Source: a virus. Taken from it: a DNA stretch of 35,499 nt. Location: the IMG/VR virus record IMGVR_UViG_3300025137_000120, positions 1 through 35,499 of that record; one strand, given 5' to 3'. The notes under the pieces are model-generated. The model was not told the DNA's origin, searched no databases, and saw only the letters and a list, made by a program, of their open reading frames with translations. A program made the translations under genes and the position numbers. This document shows positions 21,503-30,284 of this stretch, in pieces. The stretch's first letter is position 1; the number at the start of each line of letters is the position of its first letter.

Positions 21503-22843
21503 TTACACCATGATGTCGTCAACTCTGAAGATTCTGAAGTATTGGTTGGATCTATCTGCACCGACAGTCCCATCAATAGCTACGTAAGGATTAGCAATCA
21601 TGCCGTACCTTGTTTTGAATCCCATTCTAGGTTGGAAGTCATTCTCACCAACTGCTTTAACCATAGTTAAAGGAACGTATGGACAATAGAATAGTCCTGC
21701 GTCATATGGATTTGAACCTCTGTAACCAACACATGCGAAATCAACAGTTGAATATGGATCAATGTAAACTTTCATTCTGCCATTTAAGACACCTGCGAAA
21801 GTATTACCAGTATCGTCAACATTCAAGTTAGCTGATAAAGCTGGAGTGTAGTCTAATAGACCAGCAGCTGCTAGAGCTGAAGCAACGTCTGAAGAACATA
21901 ATACGAAATTACCTTTTCCTCTTCTTGTTTCTTTAGCGATAACATTAGCTTCTCTTTCGAGTTGCATAATTAGACCTTTAAACTTCTCTACCATCCATCT
22001 ACCATCTGAGTCTGTACCGACGTCAAAGATACCTGAAGTAGCAGTTGAAGATTGAAGTGCACCGATTTTAGCAGTTTTTAGAACTGTTCTAATAACTTCT
22101 CTGTTGATTTCCGCTAGGATTTCAGATGATAAGATATTAGCAAGTTCGCCTTCTGCGTCTAAGCCGTGAACGGCTTTAAGATCTTGTGCTAGTTCCATTG
22201 TGTACTCAGCTTTTAATGCTCTTGATTTAGCAGTTACTGTAGCTTTCTCGATTGTGAAAGCCATCTCACCGAATGCACCGTCGCCTGATTCGCCAACACC
22301 TAGTCTTTCTGCGGCTGAGGTAGCTATACCTGCACCGAATGTTGAGACTGTGTCGCTTTCATCTGCGATTGTACCGTCAGTGTCTGCATCAGAAACACCA
22401 GATAGACCTGTTGGGTCTGCTTGATGTGTACCTGCTCCAGAGAAATCAGTATCAGCTTCATTAAAGAATGCTTCTGTTCCTGATTGAGTTGCGTACTTTG
22501 ATTTCATTGCAAAGATAAGTCCAGTAGGACCAGTCATAGGCTGAACACCTGCGATATCATATGCAATAAGGTTTGGCATTGCTCTTCTTACGAGAGAGAT
22601 CAATACTGGGTCAAAAGTTCCGATGTTATTCGGAGCTGAACCTGTACCAATATTGTTAGCAGCAGCTGCTTCAGAAATGTAATTTCCTTGCGCCTGTGCT
22701 TGTTCTTCTCTCAAAGCAACTTCTTGGTTCTCTAACAATCTAGCTGTAACAGCTTTCTTGTAGCGGTCTTCAATAGCTGGAGCACTTTCGTGATCTAGTA
22801 CTGGTGACCATTTTTCGATTAATTGTGAATCTGCGTTAAACAT
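21503..22843 (-). CDS. gp23: Major capsid protein (gp23)
   Basis: 446 residues (T4: 521). Typical parts are MFNADSQLIEKWSPVLDH at the start, GPTGLIFAMKS, then ARSRALKAEYTMELAQDLKA-like text and VYIDPYSTVDFACVGYRG near the end. The N-terminal arm contains YISEAAAANN, where Ile56-Ser-Glu58 fits the gp21 cleavage rule (I/L)-x-E, so about 58 residues would be removed during maturation. The strong AAAGGGGA Shine-Dalgarno suits very high expression. No separate gp24 vertex gene follows; pentamers may be made of gp23 itself. Confidence 0.97.
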   Translation of the reverse strand: MFNADSQLIEKWSPVLDHESAPAIEDRYKKAVTARLLENQEVALREEQAQAQGNYISEAAAANNIGTGSAPNNIGTFDPVLISLVRRAMPNLIAYDIAGVQPMTGPTGLIFAMKSKYATQSGTEAFFNEADTDFSGAGTHQADPTGLSGVSDADTDGTIADESDTVSTFGAGIATSAAERLGVGESGDGAFGEMAFTIEKATVTAKSRALKAEYTMELAQDLKAVHGLDAEGELANILSSEILAEINREVIRTVLKTAKIGALQSSTATSGIFDVGTDSDGRWMVEKFKGLIMQLEREANVIAKETRRGKGNFVLCSSDVASALAAAGLLDYTPALSANLNVDDTGNTFAGVLNGRMKVYIDPYSTVDFACVGYRGSNPYDAGLFYCPYVPLTMVKAVGENDFQPRMGFKTRYGMIANPYVAIDGTVGADRSNQYFRIFRVDDIMV

Positions 22844-22861
22844 TTGTTTTCCCCTTTAAGA

Positions 22862-24022
22862 TTACTTATTAAATTTAGTTATAGCCTGAGTGTATCTAGA
22901 CATAGTGTCGGATTGGACTTCGACCGGAGCCTCGTCTTCACCTACCATGCTATTTACTTCGTCAACCGATTCCTTAACTTCACCTTTGAAATATGATTGT
23001 TTGATAGTGTCAACTTTCTGTTGGAAAGTATCTATATTATCAAACTCAACATCTTCACAGAGTTTAGCTAATTTTTCGGCTTCAGTTTCTGCAAGCCCTG
23101 AAGATGCTTCTCTAACAATTTGGTCTTTCTCGAAAGATGAGACTTTGTTGTGTAAAGAGATATTATCTTCTGTGGATTTATTTAAAGATTCTTCTAGTTC
23201 AGATACTTGCTCGGCTAGATCGTCGATTAAGTCTTCTTTACCTTCTGGAACCTCGATATAATGTTCTTTGAACACTGCTTGTAAGGAAGTCATAAAGTCT
23301 TCAGCAATCTCGGTTTTAAGACCTTGATTGATTGCAACTTCATTTTCTTTCACCCAATTTTCAACTACGTAGTTAAGATATGAATCTACCTTCTCTACGA
23401 GTGAACCTTCGATGTCGGAAACTTCTTCTTCCAAGTTTTGCGCATATTCTGCTTCTAAGCGTTCAATCTCTTCGGCAAGTTTGCTAGTAAGCACTGCTTC
23501 GAATATTGTACCCGCTTTATCACGGAATCCATCTGAAAGAGTAGCTTCTTCTTTGACTATGTTATCGATGTCTTCATCAAAGTCAACTTTCTCAACTTTT
23601 GCTTTTGCTTTAAGTTCATTCTTCTTCTTAGGTAAAGAAGCCTTCATGGCCTTATCTGCATCTGCAACTTCTTGATCGTTGTCTTCTTCGACTTCGTCGA
23701 TTTTAGTCATTTTAGCGAAGAGCTTTTGCGCGTCCTCTTTTCTTGCTGATTTTAACATATCAACAGCTGCTTGAATAACACCAGCTTTAGTTTTTGGCAT
23801 TGCAACTTCTTTGGAGGTAGATTCTTCATAGTCCTCTTCCTTCTTTTTGGCTGCTTCTTCCAAATCTTCTACTGATTCCTCAGTAGACTCTTCAGCTTGT
23901 GTCTCTTCAATCACTTCCTCTTGAGTCTCGTCGATTACTTGTGTTTCATCGTTAAGTACTTCTTCAGAAGCTTGCTCTTGAACGTCTTCAGCGTCATTTA
24001 AGTTTTTTACGTCTTCTGACAT
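22862..24022 (-). CDS. gp22: Prohead core scaffolding protein (gp22)
   Basis: 386 residues, strongly acidic at the N-terminus (E/D-rich through about residue 70) and mainly helical. The stretch MPKTKAGVIQAAVDMLKSAR and the later heptad segment LAEQVSELEESLNKSTED are the marks of gp22-type cores. The scaffold shapes the prohead and is destroyed by gp21 before packaging. T4 gp22 is about 270 residues, so this one is longer. AGGAGAACGAC precedes the ATG. Confidence 0.85.
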   Translation of the reverse strand: MSEDVKNLNDAEDVQEQASEEVLNDETQVIDETQEEVIEETQAEESTEESVEDLEEAAKKKEEDYEESTSKEVAMPKTKAGVIQAAVDMLKSARKEDAQKLFAKMTKIDEVEEDNDQEVADADKAMKASLPKKKNELKAKAKVEKVDFDEDIDNIVKEEATLSDGFRDKAGTIFEAVLTSKLAEEIERLEAEYAQNLEEEVSDIEGSLVEKVDSYLNYVVENWVKENEVAINQGLKTEIAEDFMTSLQAVFKEHYIEVPEGKEDLIDDLAEQVSELEESLNKSTEDNISLHNKVSSFEKDQIVREASSGLAETEAEKLAKLCEDVEFDNIDTFQQKVDTIKQSYFKGEVKESVDEVNSMVGEDEAPVEVQSDTMSRYTQAITKFNK

Positions 24023-24035
24023 GTCGTTCTCCTAT

Positions 24036-24695
24036 TTATTTAGAGTTTACAAGTTTCGAGAGGAAATTTTTAAATGCACGAATTTCAACATCAGATGATG
24101 CGGTGTTCCTTGCCGTCTTTATTTCAGTCTCAATTATTTCAATGTCTTGTGCTTTGAGTATTCCATTATCCCAAACCCATTCTACCCCTTCCATGATTCC
24201 ATTAACGAATGCTTCCGGAGCGGATGGATCTTGAACTATGTCTACGGTGGCTAACATAAAGTCTTTACCAACGTAACTAGTACCGCCTTTTTGCACAAGG
24301 CTTCCCATTCCACGACTTGATACACCAAGCTTAACTCCACCTTCAAGCAGACCTTCTACGATCTGTCCCATAGGGGTTTTAAGAATTGATGCTTTTCCTA
24401 CAACGTTACTTCCTTCCCAACGGAGCTCAGTAATTTTGTGAGAAACTTTGTCTAGATTAACAGTTGGTCCTTCCGGATGATTTAACTCTCCAACTGCTCT
24501 TCCAGTAGAAACCTGCTCTTTAACATATTTGTTAACAGCGGCTTCTAAAATCTTTTTTTCATATATTCGGCCGTTTCTATTTTTCGAATCGGCCTGCATA
24601 AATACGCCTTCAATAACATGGCTTTTATTACCTTTCTTATCTTCAGTAATAAAGTTTCTTATATTACTATCGTTGTATTCTGCGATTAATCTCAT
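24036..24695 (-). CDS. gp21: Prohead protease (gp21)
   Basis: 219 residues from MRLIAEYN. ELNHPEG (His73) and GVSSRG (Ser126/127) carry the catalytic His and Ser of herpesvirus-like prohead proteases; VEGVFMQADSKNRNGRIY-like text before them also matches T4 gp21. It cleaves gp22, gp67 and gp23. The chosen ATG at 24695 follows AGGAC and starts seven bases after the gp67-like stop; an in-frame ATG at 24725 would overlap that gene and add ten residues unlike the family. Confidence 0.93.
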   Translation of the reverse strand: MRLIAEYNDSNIRNFITEDKKGNKSHVIEGVFMQADSKNRNGRIYEKKILEAAVNKYVKEQVSTGRAVGELNHPEGPTVNLDKVSHKITELRWEGSNVVGKASILKTPMGQIVEGLLEGGVKLGVSSRGMGSLVQKGGTSYVGKDFMLATVDIVQDPSAPEAFVNGIMEGVEWVWDNGILKAQDIEIIETEIKTARNTASSDVEIRAFKNFLSKLVNSK

Positions 24696-24702
24696 AGTTG
24701 TC

Positions 24703-24903
24703 CTATTCTTCTGCTTCTGCTTCAACAGGTTCTTCGATTGGATCTTGATCCTTTCTTTGAACCATTGTAGAAGCTAGCTCTACTTTTTTTGCGTCTAAAG
24801 CATCAGACATTTTTCCAGCCATTGCTGTGTTAAATGCTTTTTCAGCGTTTATATTATCACCATCTTTTAATTTACCAATAATATCTTTAATTGTCTCACT
24901 CAT
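24703..24903 (-). CDS. gp67: Prohead core protein (gp67-like)
   Basis: 66 residues with a helical first half (IKDIIGKLKDGDNINAEKAF), DALDAKKVELASTM, and an acidic tail EEPVEAEAEE. This matches the size, position and charge layout of T4 gp67 (80 residues), an internal core protein cut to peptides by gp21. No separate gp68 is visible between it and gp21. A late promoter lies about 21 bases upstream. Confidence 0.78.
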   Translation of the reverse strand: MSETIKDIIGKLKDGDNINAEKAFNTAMAGKMSDALDAKKVELASTMVQRKDQDPIEEPVEAEAEE

Positions 24904-24924
24904 TCAATTTTCCTCGTCTGTATT

Positions 24925-24932
24925 TATTTATA
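24925..24932 (-). promoter_or_regulatory. T4-type late promoter (TATAAATA) for gp67-gp21-gp22-gp23
   Basis: Exact TATAAATA in the 41-base gap between gp20 and gp67, followed by AATACAGACG and the GAGGAAAA Shine-Dalgarno. Confidence 0.75.
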
Positions 24933-24944
24933 ATATTTAAAGTC

Positions 24945-26447
24945 TTAACCGAATCTAGGATCATCTGGATCAGGCATATCTAATTCACCTTTACCTTCTT
25001 CGTCCTCGATTTGCTTATTCATAGTCTCGATATCATCATCACTAAATCTAAGAATATTCTTTTTAACCCATTCATTTGATATGAATCGACCAATATGCTC
25101 ATCTAATGATCCTAACATGTCGAACCTTTCCCTATACATTTCAGCTTCTTTTAGTTCTGAAAAGTAATTATCCTCAATATAGTCGAACTGAATGTTTTCT
25201 TTCCATTCGTTCCACTCTTCCATAGTTATAACATTCTTCAGCATTAATTGAGTTTTTAATAACTGAATGAATATATCTGAAAATCTATTTCTTAACCTAT
25301 CAATAAATTTCTTAAACTTAACCTCATCTCTAGTAATCTCGGAAGATCTACCTAATGAGAACTGGGCTTCTTGTTCTAATCTATTCATAGGTACATTTAA
25401 TGATTTATATAATTTCTTTTGGAAATATATAATATCATCTATTTGTCCTAGATTTTCACCACCTGGTAATGTAGTTATTTCTGTACCTCTTCCACCTTCT
25501 CGTCGGGGTAAGAAGAAATCTTCAAGCATACTCATATGCTTTTTATCATCTTTTATATCACCAGTTGATGCATCATAAACCAATTTGTTTCTATATTGGT
25601 TCATAATACCTCGTAAGTATTCTTCTGCTTTACCTTTCGGTAAGTTACCAACATCAATATAGAATATTCTACGTTCTGGTGCTCTACTTATTCTATAGAT
25701 AACAACAGAATCTTCCATCATTCTTAATTGATTTACTGGCTTAATAGCTTTATGTAAATACGATAAGATTCTTTTACGAGAAGAATCTAATATACCAGAT
25801 GTTGCATAAGCTATAGCATCTGATTGGATTTTTAATCCTTGATTATATTTTCCTAAAGCATTGTCTTGGAAAATAAAAAATTCTTTTTGAGATTTAATAA
25901 GTTTAGCTCCTGTCTTAGGATCTTCTTCTTCCTCAATCTCTTTTACTTTTCTTAATTTGGTAGGATCAATATACCTTAGTTCTTGAATTCCTTGTTTTTC
26001 ATTACCTTCTTTTATAATAATATGATAAGGTAATCTTCCATCAATATACCATTTTCTGAATATATCATGGGAATATGCATTAAAGTTTAAAAGTGATAAT
26101 ATTGTATCAAATTCGCTTTTAATCATTTTTTTAATTTTATCTGAAGCTTCTAATTTATCTAATATGATATCAACTGGAACATCGTTATGATCTCCAACAA
26201 TTGCTTCATTTACTATATCTTCGATTGCTCCATCACATTCTGGTTGAGCAGCTATATCTCGATATTTCATAACAAGATCTACTTCACTTTTTGCTTTGTC
26301 TCCGTCAAGATCTAAATATGCACCAAAGTGACCGCCAGAGGTAATTACGCCTGCGCCGTCTTCATCTGTATTTGGTACGAAAGAGACTTTCGGAGCTTCT
26401 TTCTCCTTCCCTTTTCTATTTATTTCAAAGCCGAAAAACTCTGCCAT
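24945..26447 (-). CDS. gp20: Portal protein (gp20)
   Basis: 500 residues (T4: 524). FDTILSLLNFNAYSHDIFRKWYIDGR, VYRISRAPERRIFYIDVGNLPK, FLPRREGGRGTEITTLPGG, and MNRLEQEAQFSLGRSSEITRDE are conserved portal segments, each in the expected order. The portal nucleates prohead assembly and docks the terminase and the neck (gp13/gp14). It has its own late promoter, and its mRNA should begin with a perfect hairpin at 26471-26490. Confidence 0.97.
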   Translation of the reverse strand: MAEFFGFEINRKGKEKEAPKVSFVPNTDEDGAGVITSGGHFGAYLDLDGDKAKSEVDLVMKYRDIAAQPECDGAIEDIVNEAIVGDHNDVPVDIILDKLEASDKIKKMIKSEFDTILSLLNFNAYSHDIFRKWYIDGRLPYHIIIKEGNEKQGIQELRYIDPTKLRKVKEIEEEEDPKTGAKLIKSQKEFFIFQDNALGKYNQGLKIQSDAIAYATSGILDSSRKRILSYLHKAIKPVNQLRMMEDSVVIYRISRAPERRIFYIDVGNLPKGKAEEYLRGIMNQYRNKLVYDASTGDIKDDKKHMSMLEDFFLPRREGGRGTEITTLPGGENLGQIDDIIYFQKKLYKSLNVPMNRLEQEAQFSLGRSSEITRDEVKFKKFIDRLRNRFSDIFIQLLKTQLMLKNVITMEEWNEWKENIQFDYIEDNYFSELKEAEMYRERFDMLGSLDEHIGRFISNEWVKKNILRFSDDDIETMNKQIEDEEGKGELDMPDPDDPRFG

Positions 26448-26470
26448 TATTTAATCCTCTTAATATTATC

Positions 26471-26490
26471 GGGGCAAATTTCTTTGCCCC
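26471..26490 (-). repeat. Perfect hairpin at the 5' end of the portal mRNA
   Basis: GGGGCAAA and TTTGCCCC form an 8-bp perfect stem with a 4-base loop. The late promoter just upstream (26498-26505) would start the RNA within a few bases of the stem. There is no T-run downstream on the minus strand, so it is unlikely to be a terminator for that strand. Confidence 0.6.
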
Positions 26491-26497
26491 TTTAATA

Positions 26498-26505
26498 TAT
26501 TTATA
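26498..26505 (-). promoter_or_regulatory. T4-type late promoter (TATAAATA) for gp20
   Basis: Exact TATAAATA just after the gp19 stop; transcription start near 26492. Confidence 0.75.
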
Positions 26506-26511
26506 CTAGTT

Positions 26512-27039
26512 TTACGAAGTAGTATTTGACTCCCAGTATTGCATCTGCAATTCTACTGTGAACTCCTCAATTGTGTTTTCCTGATCATAGGCAACTTCAA
26601 TTGCTGAAATGTTAGAAGGCCAAATTCCTCGAAGATCAATCTTCTTGGTTACATTACCTTCTTTATCTAGCTGTTCCATTACTGCATCAGCTTGATAATC
26701 AGTAGGATTACTCAATCCTGTATTAGAGTTGTGTCCATTAATACCATTACTCCATCTTTCGAAAGCGTTTCGAACTTCGAAACCAACGTCATTAATAACT
26801 GTAATGCTCCATGGTTCAAAAGATCTATCTCCAGCTATCTGAAGCTTTCTTCCTCTGAACGGAACCTCTACAGGTGCTACCACTGACGCTGGGAAGGCTG
26901 CTGCTTTACACATGAATGATGTGAGTTCAACGTCGCCTGCCGCGTATCCTGGGAAGTTAACAGTACACTTGAATAAATTTCCTCGTGCACCACCGCCAAC
27001 TAGTTTAGATTTAAAATCATCTACGCCTAATATTGCCAT
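26512..27039 (-). CDS. gp19: Tail tube protein (gp19)
   Basis: 175 residues (T4: 163). VELTSFMCKAAAFPASVVAPVEV, FRGRKLQIAGDRSFEPWSITVINDVGF and AFERWSNGINGH match gp19, the subunit of the inner tail tube, which stacks as hexamers inside gp18. It lies directly after gp18 with 12 bases between. Confidence 0.95.
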   Translation of the reverse strand: MAILGVDDFKSKLVGGGARGNLFKCTVNFPGYAAGDVELTSFMCKAAAFPASVVAPVEVPFRGRKLQIAGDRSFEPWSITVINDVGFEVRNAFERWSNGINGHNSNTGLSNPTDYQADAVMEQLDKEGNVTKKIDLRGIWPSNISAIEVAYDQENTIEEFTVELQMQYWESNTTS

Positions 27040-27051
27040 TTTTTATTTCCC

Positions 27052-28743
27052 CTATACCCCTGCGATCTCGGAGAATTCTACTCCAGATCTGGTTGCAATG
27101 AAGTTCAAACTAATAAAGTTAATAGATCTTGCAGGCTTGATAAATATATCAGCTACGAATCTATTTCCGTCTATTACAGAACTTGTATTATTGGAAGTGT
27201 CACAAACTACTGAAAAGTCTGTTATACCTCTACGTCCTTTAACGTCTCTTAAGAAGGGCTCAACCATATTCTTGAACTGAGCTCTTGTGAATTCGTCGTT
27301 AAATTCAAATAATTGTGCCTTAGCTGCTGTTGAAATTGCTTTCTCAAGAGCTATGAACAATCTTCTAACGTTAATCCTGTCAAAAGCCGAGGCTCTGCTT
27401 AATAGGGTTTTATCCCCAAAGAGCATCATACCTTCACCTGGAAAAGATACTAAAGGATTAACACGTCCTTTATATAATGTATCTCTATCCGCTTTTTTCG
27501 GATTGAACGCTAATTTTGTTACACCTAATAGTTGACCTCGGTTAACACCTGCTGGTGAGAACCATGCATCTGCCACTCTATCGGTATTAGCACAAAGACC
27601 TGCCATGTGTCCTGCTGCACCTATGTATCTGTATAAGTCGTTATACTTATCATATACGTATAATGCACTAGAATCACATACTGCGTAGGAAGTACTCGTT
27701 AAACCATTTGCAAACGCCATAACGTCTGTAGCTGGTGATGAGCTTCCTGCTGTGTCTTCTATTGGAGGTGATACAAATGCAACTAAATCTTTTCTTGCGT
27801 TAGCAATAGAAATTAAGTCTTCTGCAATTGTTTCTGCTCCATTAGCATCTGGGCATGCAAACAATAAATTAACATCAACCGTTTCTGCGTCTTCGAAATT
27901 GTCATATGCTAATGCCATTTCTCCAACTGTTGGTGTGTTATCGTCTGATCCACCGCTTAAGCTATGATCTATAGCTGCCGCGTGTGTGTCATATGCCGCA
28001 CTTCTTGATGCTAAGCTTTCTCCAGCGTTTTGTAGATTTGTAGTGTCATGATCAGACCACCAAATATACTTAGAGGTGTTATTAATAACCTCTTTGTAAT
28101 AGTTTGATGTTCCGTCAGTCTTCTTCGCGTCTGACGCTTGAGATACGAATGCGAATGTCTCTAGAACGGTACCAGCTGTACCTGTCCATAATCCGTCTTC
28201 GTCTATAACTGCTACGTGTAATTCGTCGTTGTAAGAAGTTTTTCCTAAGTTAACTGCGTAATCAGATGTACCAGGAGCGCCATCAAAAGATGATGCAAAT
28301 GCCCAACCTGAAAAGCTACTGATTCCTTGCGAAATCATAGAAACTTTTAGACTGTTCCCTAGTGAACCTGGATATTTAGCTACCCATAAACCCTTATCCA
28401 ACGAACCACTCGAATAGTTATTTTCATAATCTGTATTATTCTTAATAAGTTGTCCAGTACCATCTGCGGTCGCATTATCATGACCTGAAGATACCCGTAC
28501 AACTTTCAGAGCGTTACCATACTTTAGGAATGCCGCTGCTGTAAGAAAATATTTCGCTGTATTGTCGTCTGGAGTACCAAATTGCTCAGCTAGTTCTGAT
28601 TCAGAACCTACTGTTACTATCTGGTCTGCTGGACCCCAGTTGAACGCACCTGCGAATCCACCAATGTTGGTAGATACTGCCGGAATTACATTCGTTGCGT
28701 CTATTTCTTTTACCTGGACGCCTGGTGATACTTGAAATGCCAT
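27052..28743 (-). CDS. gp18: Tail sheath protein (gp18)
   Basis: 563 residues (T4: 659). The N-terminal SPGVQVKEIDATNVIPAV and GAFNWGPADQI, and the C-terminal FVADIFIKPARSINFISLNF with a final FSEIAGV, are those of contractile sheaths. The C-terminal part, GRVNPLVSFPGEGMMLFGDK to FLRDVKGRRGI, is the conserved sheath core; the middle is shorter than in T4. A late promoter precedes it by about 70 bases. Confidence 0.97.
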   Translation of the reverse strand: MAFQVSPGVQVKEIDATNVIPAVSTNIGGFAGAFNWGPADQIVTVGSESELAEQFGTPDDNTAKYFLTAAAFLKYGNALKVVRVSSGHDNATADGTGQLIKNNTDYENNYSSGSLDKGLWVAKYPGSLGNSLKVSMISQGISSFSGWAFASSFDGAPGTSDYAVNLGKTSYNDELHVAVIDEDGLWTGTAGTVLETFAFVSQASDAKKTDGTSNYYKEVINNTSKYIWWSDHDTTNLQNAGESLASRSAAYDTHAAAIDHSLSGGSDDNTPTVGEMALAYDNFEDAETVDVNLLFACPDANGAETIAEDLISIANARKDLVAFVSPPIEDTAGSSSPATDVMAFANGLTSTSYAVCDSSALYVYDKYNDLYRYIGAAGHMAGLCANTDRVADAWFSPAGVNRGQLLGVTKLAFNPKKADRDTLYKGRVNPLVSFPGEGMMLFGDKTLLSRASAFDRINVRRLFIALEKAISTAAKAQLFEFNDEFTRAQFKNMVEPFLRDVKGRRGITDFSVVCDTSNNTSSVIDGNRFVADIFIKPARSINFISLNFIATRSGVEFSEIAGV

Positions 28744-28811
28744 CGCTTTATCCTCTCATTTGTTGTGAGTTAGTTAATAAGTTACATAATAAGGTTATTT
28801 TCAATCACATT

Positions 28812-28819
28812 TATTTATA
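28812..28819 (-). promoter_or_regulatory. T4-type late promoter (TATAAATA) for gp18
   Basis: Exact TATAAATA in the 88-base gap between the RimK-like gene and gp18. Confidence 0.75.
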
Positions 28820-28831
28820 ATAATCATAGTT

Positions 28832-30283
28832 CTAAGTGTCAGTATTGTCTTCTTTACTAACATAGTCTGATAATATAAATCTCCTATTTGGATTAACTGC
28901 AACTTTAAATGTAGTCATTAGTTCTCTATTAACTAACATTTCAGATGCAGAATCTGTTGTTGTTAAACCAATCCTAGTATTTGGATATGATTTATTATTG
29001 AAATTAACCGTCATTTCTATAACTGGCCTTTTTTCTTCCACTGTAGGTAATCTTCTTGCAATCGATACATCAATTATATCTGATTTAAATTCACTACCAT
29101 TCTTTCTCCAGATAGCTGTATCGCCATCTATCTTTAAATTATCTACATGTAACATGGAAGCGTTTGTACCGTTACCGGTGTCAAACTTAGCACGTATTGA
29201 ATTTTTCAATCCATCTAATTTAATTCTTTCTATAAAACCACATTCTGTTCTATGTAGCGGTTTTCTATGTAATTCGTGTGTGAAGTAATCTACTATTAAT
29301 TCTAGTACTTCTTCATCTGTTATTTTTCCTAAGGATTTACCATCTTCTAGGTCATATCCATTGAAGTGTGATCTGATTCCTGGTGATCCATTTATCTCTA
29401 AAACATAAAGATCTTTACCAACTTTACAATGATCTACACCGCAATAGAGTGCGCCAGTCGCACGTGCGGACTGTTTAACGAGTTCTTTTTCTTCATCTGA
29501 TAGTTTATATGGCTTTGTTTTTGCACCTAAATGTACGTTGTTTCTAAACTCTTTTTCGTCTTGCTTAATCCGTTCAGCTGATCCTAGGATCTTACCATTA
29601 ATAACTAATGTTCTTATATCTGATTCCAATGGCAAGTATTGCTGGATTAATAGTTGTGCATCATATTTCCATAATGCTTGACAAACAGAAACTAACGATT
29701 GTTTACTCTCTGCTATAGCAACACCAACTCCTTGTGTACCTGTTAATGTTTTGATGACAACAGGAAATTTACCTCCGATCTTTTCATGAGCAGAGTCTAT
29801 AGACTTAATATTTGTTATAACAGATGATTTAGGTGTAGGTATATTATTACGATCTAATGCAATTACGTTTGACATTTTATTATCACATAGCATCATTGAT
29901 TCTAAATCGTTTACCATAAAGAATCCATATGTACCTAAAGAAGATACTAAGGACTGTGATACTAAAGTTTGTATAGCCCCAGCTCTTACGAATACAATTG
30001 AATTTTCTTTACTTATTTCTATTTCACTATCTTCACCATCATAGTTCTGGAAAACCACGGATCCTAAATCAACATCAACAGAAGAGATAAAGGCTTCCTC
30101 TACATTTATTAATGTAAATTTCATTCCTCTTTTCTTAGTAAGCTTACTAACTATATCCGCAAATGTTCCTTCTTCTTCCCCAAGTCCAAGCACAATACAA
30201 TGTAGCTTAGAAGGATCTTTTTCAAATACCCTCTTTTCTTGTATTATTTCGTTATCCGAATTTTGCCAGTCTTTAAATTTCAT
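28832..30283 (-). CDS. RimK-like ATP-grasp ligase fused to RimB-type aspartic-protease-like domain
   Basis: 483 residues in two domains. Residues 130-335 are a RimK-type ATP-grasp: FPVVIKTLTGTQGVGV (Lys178 and glycine loop), LLIQQYLP and LYVLEINGSPG (Glu297, Asn299, metal ligands). Residues 345-475 look like a retropepsin-type domain: IRAKFDTGNGTNASMLHV (Asp368-Thr-Gly) and TDSASEMLVNRELM, then VNPNRRFILS, as in RimB/DUF785 ATP-dependent protease-like proteins. RimK adds Glu to ribosomal protein S6 in bacteria, and RimB is its usual partner. The target in a phage is not known: S6, another host protein, or a virion tail. It lies between gp17 and gp18, is transcribed with gp16/gp17, and is not present at this point in T4. 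Confidence 0.82.
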   Translation of the reverse strand: MKFKDWQNSDNEIIQEKRVFEKDPSKLHCIVLGLGEEEGTFADIVSKLTKKRGMKFTLINVEEAFISSVDVDLGSVVFQNYDGEDSEIEISKENSIVFVRAGAIQTLVSQSLVSSLGTYGFFMVNDLESMMLCDNKMSNVIALDRNNIPTPKSSVITNIKSIDSAHEKIGGKFPVVIKTLTGTQGVGVAIAESKQSLVSVCQALWKYDAQLLIQQYLPLESDIRTLVINGKILGSAERIKQDEKEFRNNVHLGAKTKPYKLSDEEKELVKQSARATGALYCGVDHCKVGKDLYVLEINGSPGIRSHFNGYDLEDGKSLGKITDEEVLELIVDYFTHELHRKPLHRTECGFIERIKLDGLKNSIRAKFDTGNGTNASMLHVDNLKIDGDTAIWRKNGSEFKSDIIDVSIARRLPTVEEKRPVIEMTVNFNNKSYPNTRIGLTTTDSASEMLVNRELMTTFKVAVNPNRRFILSDYVSKEDNTDT

Positions 30284-30284
30284 A

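Noticed and set aside
24025-24045. AATAAATAGG upstream of gp22 as a late promoter
   Set aside because: It differs from TATAAATA in its first bases; the gp67 promoter at 24925 can serve gp22 and gp23 by co-transcription.
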